A DNA stretch of 64,000 nucleotides from Gaiellasilicea sp037720595. GTDB taxonomy: Bacteria > Actinomycetota > Thermoleophilia > Gaiellales > Gaiellaceae. The notes under the pieces are model-generated. The model did no database searches. It saw only the letters and a list, made by a program, of their open reading frames with translations, and had not been told where the DNA came from. The DNA lies in contig JBBJLW010000013.1 of assembly GCA_037720595.1 (NCBI GenBank), forward strand, positions 24,575 through 88,574, in the 5' to 3' direction. The translations under genes and the position numbers were made by a program. Shown piece after piece: positions 8,262 to 15,979 of this stretch; positions within the stretch are counted from its first letter, which is position 1, and the number at the start of each line of letters is the position of its first letter.

Positions 8262-10803
8262 CCGGTTTCGTCCGAGCCGGCTCCTCGTGGGCGCCGGTGC
8301 CTGTCTCGCGGTCCTCGCCCTGCTGTCCGCCGGCGGTGGCCAAGGAGCGCGCGCGCCGATGCCGATCGAGACGGGCGCCTCCGGTTGGCGCGGTTTCGTG
8401 GACGGCGAACGCCGTGCGGTGGCCGTCGGGCAGAGGATGATCGTTGTCCTCCGCCACCCCTCCCTCGCAGACGAGGTCAAGGCTGCAGGGGGCCGGGCGG
8501 GAGAGGCGCAGATGCGTCAGTGGACGGCCGCGGCACTCGCGGGGCAGAAGCAGATCGGAGCGAGACTCTCGCGCGAGGGTGTGCAGATCGTCCCCGAGTT
8601 CGTCTACTCGCGCACGTTCAACGGGTTCTCCGCGGCGCTCGACGTGCGGGCGCTCGTCCTGCTCGAGCGCGACCCGGAGGTCGTCGGCGTCTATCCCGTC
8701 CGAATCGCCTACCCGGCCGCCACTCGCGTGCAGCCGCGCGCCGACCCGCTCGTAGCTCAAGGCCGGATGAGCCTTCGTCTGCCGGGCTTCGACGGCTCCG
8801 GCGTGACGATCGCGCTGCTCGACACCGGCGTCGACATCTCGCACCCCGCGCTGCGGAACCGGCTGCTCGAGGGCATCGACGTGCTCGATCCGGATGGTCG
8901 TGGAATCGCGCGGCCACACCCTGAGGACGCAGCTGTCGTCGAACGCCACGCGACGCAGACTGCGGGGTTGCTGGTCGGCCGAGGCGAGATTCGCGGGGTC
9001 GCCTCCGGGGCGATGCTGCTGCCGATCAGGATTGCGGGCTGGCAGCCGAGCGCCGAGGGTGGCTTTTCCGTTTACGGCCGCACGGATCAGCTACTCGCCG
9101 GGCTCGAGCGGGCGGTCGACCCCGACGCGGACGGAAGCGCTCTCGATGCTGCGCGGGTCGCCGTCGTCGGTGTCGCCGAGCCGTTCGCTGCGTTCTCGGA
9201 CGGGCCGGTCGCGCGGGCTGTGGCCGGCGCCGCGACGCTCGACACGATCGTCTTGGCGGCCGCAGGCACCGCCGGTCCCGCCGGACCCGGCTACGGCAGC
9301 ATCGGCGGCCCGGGCGGCGCCCCGGCGGCCCTCACGGTCGGCGCCGCGGACGAGCGGCCGAGAACCCCCACCGCTCGGGTCGTGATCCGCGCCGGTCTGC
9401 GCGTGCTCCTCGATCGCGAGCTACCGCTCGGCGGCTCCGTCGCTCCCGAGCGCGCGCTCTCGCTCGAGGTCGTTCGACCTGCGGCCGAGGCGCGCAGCGG
9501 TTCCCGTGTGAACCCACTCTCCCGTTTCTTCGATCAGAACGGCTACAGCGTCGTCGCCGGCCGGGCCGCCTTGCTCGCGCGGGCGGCCGAGCCGATCGAC
9601 GTCGGCAGGCGCGCCACCATCGCGGGCGCAGCCGCCCTGCTCGTCGACGGGCCGGTTCCCGCCGGCGCGCTCGGGCTCGACGAGCGGCTCGCCGTGCCGG
9701 TGGTCGGCCTGCCGGCGCCGGTAGCCCGGGCTGCGCGTGAAGCGCTGGCGCAAGGAACCGGCGTCTCGGTCGCGCTCGGCGCCCCCGGTTTGCGGTCGAA
9801 CACCCGAGCGGGTCGAGTCGCTCCGTTCTCCTCGCGCGGCCTCGCGTTCGGGGGCGGGGTGAAACCCGAGCTCGTCGCGCCCGGGGTGACGCTCGTCACG
9901 GCCGACGCGGGTCGAAATGACGACCGCAGCCCCCGGTACGCGACCGTCAGCGGGTCGAGCGCCGCCGCGGGGCTGGCCGGCGGCGCAGCCGCGCTCGTCG
10001 CGCAGTCGCGTCCGGAGCTCGACGCCGCCGCCCTCAAGGGCGTGCTCGTCGGCACCGCGGTACCGCTTCCGACCACGGTCACGGAAGCGCAGGGCGCCGG
10101 CTTCCTGGATCCCGGGGCGGCATCCGCCGCGGAGGTGGCGGCGAGCCCCGCCACAGTCGGGTTCGGGGCAGCCGACGAGACGGGCTGGCGGTCGCGGCGC
10201 GCGATCACGGTGAAGAACGTGTCGACGAGGCGGCTCACGATCGCCGTCGTCGCGGAAGTCGAGGGGATCGCGGGCGTTTCGGTGCGCGCGAAGCCCGATC
10301 GACTTCGGCTTCGCGCCGGACAGTCGGCGAAGGTCGCGCTCGTCGCGCGCGTGGCGTTCCTGCCCCGCAATTTGGGGATCGTCACCGGCTCGATCCGCCT
10401 CGACGCCGCCGGGGGCGGAGGAGTCGAGCTCCCGTGGGCGGTCGCGCTTCCCTCGCCGACCGCGCCTCTGCTCGGACAGGTTCGCCTCTCGACGACGACC
10501 TTCCGTGTCTCCGACCGCGCTCCGGCCGTGCTCAGCGTGCGCGCCGGGGGAGTCTCCGACCGAGCCGGCCGGACGCAGCTCAGGCCGCTCGTGCGCCTCG
10601 ATGTCGAGCTCTGGCGCGGAGAGGAGAAGCTGGGTCTACTCGCCCGGCTGCGCGACGTGCTGCCGGGGAGCTACGCCTTCGGGCTCACGGGTCGCGGGCC
10701 CGGCGGCGGGGCGCTCGCGCGCGGCCCCTACCGGCTCCGAGTTCTCGCGATCCCGCCCGCTGGGACATACGAGCGTCGCTTTCTGCGCTTCCGGATTCGC
10801 TGA
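8245..10803 (+). CDS. Secreted subtilisin-like serine protease (S8) with long insert
   Basis: The 852-residue protein has a signal-type N terminus (basic residues, then VGAGACLAVLALLSAGGG), an I9-like propeptide region (IVVLRHPSLA to FSAALDVRAL), and an S8 catalytic domain: Asp193 in ALLDTGVDISHP, His235 in ERHATQTAG and Ser572 in VSGSSAAAG. About 330 residues separate His from Ser, with a PA-like insert around 430-500. The usual HGT reads HAT, a mild variation. After the domain come beta-rich segments (VTFGAAD to SIRLDAAGG), likely Ig-like. It probably acts outside the cell. ATG 8245 is chosen over TTG 8230. Confidence 0.88.
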   Translation: MPHVPDRFRPSRLLVGAGACLAVLALLSAGGGQGARAPMPIETGASGWRGFVDGERRAVAVGQRMIVVLRHPSLADEVKAAGGRAGEAQMRQWTAAALAGQKQIGARLSREGVQIVPEFVYSRTFNGFSAALDVRALVLLERDPEVVGVYPVRIAYPAATRVQPRADPLVAQGRMSLRLPGFDGSGVTIALLDTGVDISHPALRNRLLEGIDVLDPDGRGIARPHPEDAAVVERHATQTAGLLVGRGEIRGVASGAMLLPIRIAGWQPSAEGGFSVYGRTDQLLAGLERAVDPDADGSALDAARVAVVGVAEPFAAFSDGPVARAVAGAATLDTIVLAAAGTAGPAGPGYGSIGGPGGAPAALTVGAADERPRTPTARVVIRAGLRVLLDRELPLGGSVAPERALSLEVVRPAAEARSGSRVNPLSRFFDQNGYSVVAGRAALLARAAEPIDVGRRATIAGAAALLVDGPVPAGALGLDERLAVPVVGLPAPVARAAREALAQGTGVSVALGAPGLRSNTRAGRVAPFSSRGLAFGGGVKPELVAPGVTLVTADAGRNDDRSPRYATVSGSSAAAGLAGGAAALVAQSRPELDAAALKGVLVGTAVPLPTTVTEAQGAGFLDPGAASAAEVAASPATVGFGAADETGWRSRRAITVKNVSTRRLTIAVVAEVEGIAGVSVRAKPDRLRLRAGQSAKVALVARVAFLPRNLGIVTGSIRLDAAGGGGVELPWAVALPSPTAPLLGQVRLSTTTFRVSDRAPAVLSVRAGGVSDRAGRTQLRPLVRLDVELWRGEEKLGLLARLRDVLPGSYAFGLTGRGPGGGALARGPYRLRVLAIPPAGTYERRFLRFRIR

Positions 10804-10845
10804 CGTACACTCACGCGCGGCATTGAGCGACCCGGGAGGCAGTCG

Positions 10846-12117
10846 ATGAGCACCGCGGAAGCGCCCTCGCACCTGCACGAGAATCCCTACGAGATCGCGC
10901 GGCAGCAGTTGCGCCGCGTCGGCGAGACGTTCGGGATCGATCCGAACCTGATCGGCGTCCTCGAGCTCTGCAAGAAGTCGGTCGAGGTCTCGATCCCGAC
11001 CCGGATGGACGACGGCAGCGTCAACGTCTACACGGGTTACCGCGTCACCCACAACGTCGCGCGCGGCCCATCGAAGGGCGGGATCCGCTACCACCCCGCT
11101 GTCACGCTCGACGAGGTCAAGGCGCTCTCGATCTGGATGACCTGGAAATGCGCCCTGATGGGTTTGCCGTTCGGTGGCGCCAAAGGCGGGGTCGTCGTCG
11201 ATCCGAAGCTGCTCTCACGGCGGGAGCTCGAGCGGATGACGCGCCGTTTTACCAGCGAGATCATCAACGAGATCGGCCCCGAGAAGGACATTCCCGCCCC
11301 GGACGTCGGCACCGATGCCAGCGTGATGGCCTGGATCTTCGACACGTTCTCGATGAACAAGGGCCATTCGGTGCTCGGCGTCGTCACCGGCAAGCCACTC
11401 GCGATCGGCGGCTCGCTCGGCCGCTTGGAGGCGACGGCGCGCGGCGCGCTCTACTGCATCGAGGAGGTGCTGCGGGAGGAGTCGCGCTCGATCGAAGGGC
11501 TGCGGGTGGTGGTTCAGGGCGCCGGGAACGTCGGCGGTCAGCTCGCGCGGATGCTCGCGGAGGAGGGGGCGAGCGTGCTCGCGATCTCCGACTCCCAGGG
11601 CGGGATCCACAACGCGGCCGGGCTCGACGTTCCCTCGGCGCTCGCCTACAAGGCGGAGACCGGCAGCTTCGACGGGTTCCGCGGGGTCGAGGCGATCACG
11701 AACGAGGAGCTGATCCTGCTCGAGTGCGACGTGCTCGCGCCGTGTGCGCTCGAGCAGGTGGTCACCAGCGAGAACGCCTCGCAGATCCAGGCGCGGATCG
11801 TCTGTGAGGGGGCGAACGGCCCGGTCACGCCTGCGGCCGACGAGATTCTCGAGGAGCGCGGAATCGTCGTGCTCCCGGACGTGCTCGCGAACGCCGGCGG
11901 CGTCGTCGTCTCCTACTTCGAGTGGGTTCAGGGTCTCCAGGAGTACTTCTGGAAGGAAGACGAGGTGAATGCGCGCCTGAACGACATCGTCACGCGGGCG
12001 TTCCGCGAGACCTGGGAGACGAGAAAGCAGCATCAAACGAGCATGCGGATGGCCGCGTACGGGATCGCCGTGCAGCGCGTCGCCGAGGCGACGATCACGC
12101 GTGGCCTCTACCCCTAG
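10846..12117 (+). CDS. gdhA: Glutamate dehydrogenase (Glu/Leu/Phe/Val family)
   Basis: The 423-residue enzyme interconverts glutamate and 2-oxoglutarate plus ammonia. Substrate and catalytic lysines are visible in ARGPSKGGIRYHP (K77), TWKCALMGLPFGGAKGG (K101, K113), with the catalytic Asp in PAPDVGTD. The Rossmann domain shows VVQGAGNVGGQLA, and the tail AGGVVVSYFEWVQ is diagnostic. Length fits the hexameric NAD-type enzymes of actinobacteria and thermophiles. The ATG has GGGAGG six bases upstream. It overlaps the glutaredoxin-like gene by 17 bases. Confidence 0.97.
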   Translation: MSTAEAPSHLHENPYEIARQQLRRVGETFGIDPNLIGVLELCKKSVEVSIPTRMDDGSVNVYTGYRVTHNVARGPSKGGIRYHPAVTLDEVKALSIWMTWKCALMGLPFGGAKGGVVVDPKLLSRRELERMTRRFTSEIINEIGPEKDIPAPDVGTDASVMAWIFDTFSMNKGHSVLGVVTGKPLAIGGSLGRLEATARGALYCIEEVLREESRSIEGLRVVVQGAGNVGGQLARMLAEEGASVLAISDSQGGIHNAAGLDVPSALAYKAETGSFDGFRGVEAITNEELILLECDVLAPCALEQVVTSENASQIQARIVCEGANGPVTPAADEILEERGIVVLPDVLANAGGVVVSYFEWVQGLQEYFWKEDEVNARLNDIVTRAFRETWETRKQHQTSMRMAAYGIAVQRVAEATITRGLYP

Positions 12118-12334
12118 GGTCGTCGTCTACCACGCCGACGGCTGTCACCTCTGCGCGCGGGCGCTCGAGGTCGTCGCCGAGGTGTGCGGAACGGATTTCG
12201 CCTCCGTGGACATCGGCGGCGACGCGGAGCTCGAAACCCGGTACCGCGAGTCGATCCCGGTGATCGAGATCGACGGCGCGCGGGCCTTCACCTACTTCGT
12301 CCAACCGGAGGTGCTGCGCCAGCGCCTGCGCTGA
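12101..12334 (+). CDS. Glutaredoxin-like DUF836 protein
   Basis: The 77-residue protein is a minimal thioredoxin fold with a CxxC active site (YHADGCHLCARAL), the cis-Pro region SIPVIEIDG and a C-terminal helix. DUF836/glutaredoxin-like proteins of this size are common in actinobacteria. A thiol-disulfide role is inferred from the CxxC. It starts at a GTG inside the 3' end of gdhA, so it is translated in an overlapping manner. It lies upstream of rex, which fits a small redox-related cluster. Confidence 0.88.
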   Translation: MASTPRVVVYHADGCHLCARALEVVAEVCGTDFASVDIGGDAELETRYRESIPVIEIDGARAFTYFVQPEVLRQRLR

Positions 12335-12372
12335 CGGTTCCCTCCATCGCCTTTCGAGGGTCGCTGGCATCA

Positions 12373-12389
12373 TGTGACTTCCTGTTACA
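12373..12389. promoter_or_regulatory. Candidate Rex operator
   Basis: The sequence TGTGAC-TTCCT-GTTACA is an almost perfect 17-base dyad (one mismatch between the arms) located 22 bases before the rex start codon. Rex proteins bind TTGTGA/TCACAA-type inverted repeats, and rex genes are often autoregulated. The spacing is a little longer than the usual site, so binding is a prediction. Confidence 0.4.
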
Positions 12390-12410
12390 AAGCCGAGGGA
12401 GCACGGAAAG

Positions 12411-13031
12411 TTGGCGGAACGTCTGACGGTTGGTGTCGCTGCGCGCCTGAGCCGGTACCTCCAGGTGCTGACGCAGGCGAAGAAGATGGGGAAGGATCGG
12501 ATTTCCTCGCAGGAGATCTCGGATTACACGAACATCAACGCCACCCAGATCCGCCGCGATCTCTCCGGCTTCGGCAAGTTCGGGAAGCGCGGGGTCGGCT
12601 ACAACATCGATTCGCTCCTCGGCGAGATCCGCAAGATCCTGCGCACGCAGGGTCAGCACAACATCGCGCTGATCGGCGCCGGCCGCCTCGGTCAGGCGAT
12701 CGCGAGCTCGCCGATCTTCGCCGAGCACGGGATCAACATCGCGGCGGTCTTCGACACCGATCCGGACAAGGTCGGTCGCTCGATCGGCAATCTCGCGGTG
12801 ACCCCGTACGCCGAGTTGTCCGACACGGTGCGGGACCGCAACATCATCGTCGGCGTTATCGCAGTTCCCGCCGAAGGAGCGCAGGCCGCCGCCGACGACC
12901 TTATCTCGGCCGGCATCAAGATCGTCTTCAACTACTCCGAGGCGCTGCTCGACGTGCCCGCCGACGTCGCCGTCCACGCCTCGAATCCGGCGGTCGAGCT
13001 GCTCTACGCGCTGTACTTCCACCTGACGTAG
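12411..13031 (+). CDS. rex: Redox-sensing transcriptional repressor Rex
   Basis: Rex senses the NADH/NAD+ ratio and represses respiratory and fermentative genes when NADH is low. The 206-residue protein has an N-terminal winged helix (1-80; SSQEISDYTNINATQIRRDLS recognition region and FGKRGVGYNI wing) and a Rossmann domain (IALIGAGRLGQAIA at 86-98) followed by VFDTDPDKVG. The C-terminal helix that swaps between subunits is present. The start is TTG at 12411, giving the conserved N terminus. A near-palindromic candidate operator lies just upstream. Confidence 0.96.
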   Translation: MAERLTVGVAARLSRYLQVLTQAKKMGKDRISSQEISDYTNINATQIRRDLSGFGKFGKRGVGYNIDSLLGEIRKILRTQGQHNIALIGAGRLGQAIASSPIFAEHGINIAAVFDTDPDKVGRSIGNLAVTPYAELSDTVRDRNIIVGVIAVPAEGAQAAADDLISAGIKIVFNYSEALLDVPADVAVHASNPAVELLYALYFHLT

Positions 13032-13047
13032 CCGCACGCGCCCAACC

Positions 13048-13109
13048 GGACATGTCCCGTCGGGACGCGTCCGGGGTCAACGCCCGGACGTGTCTCTCGC
13101 AGACGTGTC
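13048..13109. repeat. Three short GGACRTGTC repeats and a hairpin after rex
   Basis: Between rex and the glycosyltransferase lie GGACATGTC (13048-13056), GGACGTGTC (13086-13094) and AGACGTGTC (13101-13109). A perfect 13-base palindrome GTCCCG-T-CGGGAC overlaps the first at 13054-13066. The hairpin may end rex transcription; the repeats may be a genome-wide element or binding sites. No function can be assigned from one locus. Confidence 0.45.
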
Positions 13110-13145
13110 ACGCGCGAACGGTCGCGGGCGGGGCAGGATGCGCCG

Positions 13146-14408
13146 ATGAAGATCCTCCTCTGGCACGGCTACCTGCTCGGCGGCACCGGCTCGAACGTCT
13201 ACACGCGAGCGCTGGCGCGGGAGTGGTCGAACGCCGGCCACGACGTCACCGTCCTCAGCCAGGAGCCGCGCCCTGAGCTCTACGATCTCAGCGGGGCGCA
13301 GGTCGTGCGGCCGAACGTCGGCGGTCTCCTTCCCGTGTTCGTCCTCGACCGCTACGAGGGCTACGAGGTGAGACTCGTCCAGGACTGCACGCGCGAGGAG
13401 CTCGAGCGTTGGGTCGAGGCGAATGCCGCGGCGCTGCGCGAGCACCTCCCCGCAGACGTCGTCTTCTGCAACCACGTCCTGCTCGGCGGGCCGGTGGGCG
13501 CCGCGACGGGATCGCCGTTCGCCGTGAAGGCGCACGGCTCCGAGCTCGAGTACACGCTGCGTGGCCGTCCTGACCTCGCCGCGTGGGGGAGAGAGGCGCT
13601 GGAGCAGGCGCAGGCCGTCTTCGTCGGCTCGTCCCACATTCGCGACGTGCTCGAGGAGGTCGTCGGTCACGTCGAGCGGGTGCACGAGGTGCCGCCCGGG
13701 GTCGACGTCGACGACTGGCGGCCGCGACCGCGGGTCGAGGCGCTCGCCGGGCTCGTCGCGGAGGCCAGGCGCGACCCGCCGAATCCGGACAACATGAATG
13801 AGCGGATGCCCGACGAGGGCAACGCGGAGCGGCTCGTCGACTTCCTGGACGTGGACGATCTCACGGTCGTCTATTTCGGCAAGCTCCTCTACAACAAGGG
13901 TGTCCACGTCCTGCTCGAGGCGCTGCGCGAGGTCGAGGCGCGGGCGGTGATCGTCGGCTTCGGCGACTTCCGAGCAGAGCTCGAGCGCCTCGCCGGCCCT
14001 CGCGTGCTCTTCACCGGCCCCCTCGAGCACCGCCACCTAGTCCACCTGCTGCCGCTGGCCGACGCGACGGTCGTGCCTTCGATCTTCCCGGAGGCGTTCG
14101 GAATGGTTGCCGCCGAAGCCGCCGCCGCCGGCTCGCCGCCGCTCGTCGCCCACCATTCCGGACTGGCCGAGATCGCGGAAGGACTGGAGCAGGAGTATCC
14201 GCCGCACCTCCGCCACCTGACGAGCTTCGCGACCGGCGACGCCGTCGAGCTCGCCGCCAAGCTGAACGAGTTGCTCTCTCTCCCCGAAGCCGACCGGGCC
14301 GCCCTCGTCGAGTCCGCCCGCCGAGCTGTGCTCGCGCGCTGGAGCTGGGCCGGTGTGGCGCGGCGGCTGCTGGAACCGTTCCACTACCCTCCGGCCAGAA
14401 ATGAGTGA
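13146..14408 (+). CDS. Glycosyltransferase family 4
   Basis: The 420-residue GT-B protein has the N-terminal acceptor domain (KILLWHGYLLGGTGSNVYTRALA) and a C-terminal nucleotide-sugar domain with VYFGKLLYNKGVHVLLEAL and the E-x7-E motif SIFPEAFGMVAAEAAAAGSPP. This is the GT4 retaining type, which builds glycolipids, polysaccharides or small-molecule glycosides. Its sugar and acceptor are unknown. It overlaps the ligase gene by eight bases (ATGAGTGA), so the two are probably co-translated. Confidence 0.92.
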   Translation: MKILLWHGYLLGGTGSNVYTRALAREWSNAGHDVTVLSQEPRPELYDLSGAQVVRPNVGGLLPVFVLDRYEGYEVRLVQDCTREELERWVEANAAALREHLPADVVFCNHVLLGGPVGAATGSPFAVKAHGSELEYTLRGRPDLAAWGREALEQAQAVFVGSSHIRDVLEEVVGHVERVHEVPPGVDVDDWRPRPRVEALAGLVAEARRDPPNPDNMNERMPDEGNAERLVDFLDVDDLTVVYFGKLLYNKGVHVLLEALREVEARAVIVGFGDFRAELERLAGPRVLFTGPLEHRHLVHLLPLADATVVPSIFPEAFGMVAAEAAAAGSPPLVAHHSGLAEIAEGLEQEYPPHLRHLTSFATGDAVELAAKLNELLSLPEADRAALVESARRAVLARWSWAGVARRLLEPFHYPPARNE

Positions 14409-15552
14409 CGAGCGGCGAATCCCGTCCGACGAGCTCCTGCGCGACGCGCGGGAGGGGTTCGAGGACGGCGCCGACTTCACGGTCGCGGTGGAGGAGGAGT
14501 TCGCGCTCCTCGACCCCTCGAGCCTCGATCTCGTCAACCGCTTCGAGGAGGTCAAGGCGGCGGCACAGGGGACGGCGCTCGAGCCGAACCTCGTCGGTGA
14601 GCTGATCGCTTCCGAGGTCGAGGTGAAGACCGGCCGCTGCGAGACGTTCGCCGACATCCCGGCCGCGCTCGTCGAGCGGCGCGCGCAGCTCCAAGCCCTG
14701 GTCGAGCCCATGGAGCTCGCGCTCGGCGCGACCGGCACTCACCCGTGGGCGCCGTGGCAGGAGCAGCGGATCATCGACACGCCCCACTACCGCCGGAACG
14801 ACGAGTTGCTCCGCTACGTCGTTTGGCGCAACAACACGTTCGGGCTCCACGTCCACGTCGGGATTCGCGGCCCCGATCGCGCGATCGCCGTTGTCAACGG
14901 TTTGCGCGCCTTCCTCCCCGAGCTGCTCGCGCTCTCAGCGAGCTCGCCGTTCCACGACCGTGTGAACACGGGTCTCCACTCGTCGCGCACCCAGGTCTTC
15001 ACCCGTTTCTTCCCGCGCTGCGGCGTCCCCGATGCGTTCGCGTCGTGGCAGGAGTACGAGGAATACGTCCGCTTCCTGTACGCGACCGGCTCGATCGACG
15101 AGCCCACCCAGCTCTGGTGGAGCGTCCGCCCGCACCTCGTATTTCCGACCGTCGAGATCAGGATCTGCGACGCCCAGCCGGATTCGGCCGAGGCGATCTC
15201 GCTCGCCGCGCTCGCGGCTTCGCTCACCGCCCGGATCGCCCGAGCGCTCGACGAGGGCGAGCCGCTCGTCGACCAGCCGCACCGGCTCATCGAGGAGAAC
15301 CTCTGGCGGGCGATCCGCTACGGACTCTCCGGTGACCTGATCGACCTCGAACGCGGCGATGTCGTGCCCGCACGGGAGCGGCTCGAGCGCCTGCTCGACT
15401 GGGTCGCGCCGGTCGCCGAGGAGATCGGCGCCGCGCCGTACCTCGCAATCCCCGAGCGAAACGCGGCCGAGCGGCAGATCGCTCGCTTCGAGGAGGGCGC
15501 GAGCCTGGAGCAGATCTACGCCGAGCAGGTTGGGATCCCGGTTCGTGGCTGA
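14401..15552 (+). CDS. GCS2-family carboxylate-amine ligase (YbdK-like)
   Basis: The 383-residue protein belongs to the glutamate-cysteine ligase type 2 family: VAVEEEFALLDPSS at the start, GATGTHPWAPWQ, the HVHVGI metal and ATP motif, and the VEIRICDAQPD segment. YbdK-type members have weak glutamate-cysteine ligase activity and many have unknown amine substrates. The ATG at 14401 lies within the glycosyltransferase stop. A partner role with the glycosyltransferase is suggested by the overlap but not shown. Confidence 0.9.
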   Translation: MSDERRIPSDELLRDAREGFEDGADFTVAVEEEFALLDPSSLDLVNRFEEVKAAAQGTALEPNLVGELIASEVEVKTGRCETFADIPAALVERRAQLQALVEPMELALGATGTHPWAPWQEQRIIDTPHYRRNDELLRYVVWRNNTFGLHVHVGIRGPDRAIAVVNGLRAFLPELLALSASSPFHDRVNTGLHSSRTQVFTRFFPRCGVPDAFASWQEYEEYVRFLYATGSIDEPTQLWWSVRPHLVFPTVEIRICDAQPDSAEAISLAALAASLTARIARALDEGEPLVDQPHRLIEENLWRAIRYGLSGDLIDLERGDVVPARERLERLLDWVAPVAEEIGAAPYLAIPERNAAERQIARFEEGASLEQIYAEQVGIPVRG

Positions 15553-15829
15553 CGAGCCCGAGAACGTCACCGAACAGCAGTTCCTCGAAGCGCTCGGGCA
15601 GCTCCAGATCGGCGATCTGCTCGTCCAATCGCTTTCGACGATCTCCTCGCTCGCGTATCACCGGCTCGCGCCGGAGCAACGCGACCTCGACCAGGTGCGG
15701 CTCGGAATCGAGGCGCTGCGCGCGCTCGTGCCGGTGCTGAGGGGAACGCTCCCGGACGAGCTCGTGCGGGACTTCGAGCAGGTCACGGCGAACCTCCAGC
15801 TCGCCTATGCGGAGGCTGTCTCAGCCTAG
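15545..15829 (+). CDS. DUF1844 protein
   Basis: The 94-residue protein has the DUF1844 layout: helix TEQQFLEALGQLQIGDLLVQSLSTISSLAYHRLA, then DLDQVRLGIEALRALVPVL and a terminal helix VTANLQLAYAEA. It has no catalytic motif; the family is soluble, helical and of unknown function. It starts at a GTG eight bases inside the ligase gene. Confidence 0.85.
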   Translation: MADEPENVTEQQFLEALGQLQIGDLLVQSLSTISSLAYHRLAPEQRDLDQVRLGIEALRALVPVLRGTLPDELVRDFEQVTANLQLAYAEAVSA

Positions 15830-15833
15830 TCGG

Positions 15834-15870
15834 CGCGCGAAGACCCCTGAAGGAAGCCGCCTGCGGCCCC
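15834..15870 (+). repeat. Short repeat, copy 1 (before hppA)
   Basis: The core CCCCTGAAGG-n3-CCGCCT-n-CGGCCCC, preceded by CGCGCGA, recurs at 18070-18107 after hppA with only a few changes. It can fold as CCGCCTGCGG and nearby hairpins. It may be a dispersed intergenic element or part of transcription ends. Confidence 0.5.
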
Positions 15871-15979
15871 GGGTGCTCGGTAGCCATCACCGGGCTGCAA
15901 GGGAGATGCTTGTGATAGATACTTCCCCGCGCCGAGACAGCTCGGCGTTCACTTTGTGACGGGTACAGACGGAGGATGG

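Noticed and set aside
13046..13109. Possible CRISPR-like spaced repeats
   Set aside because: Only three imperfect 9-mers with uneven spacing and no cas genes in the window.
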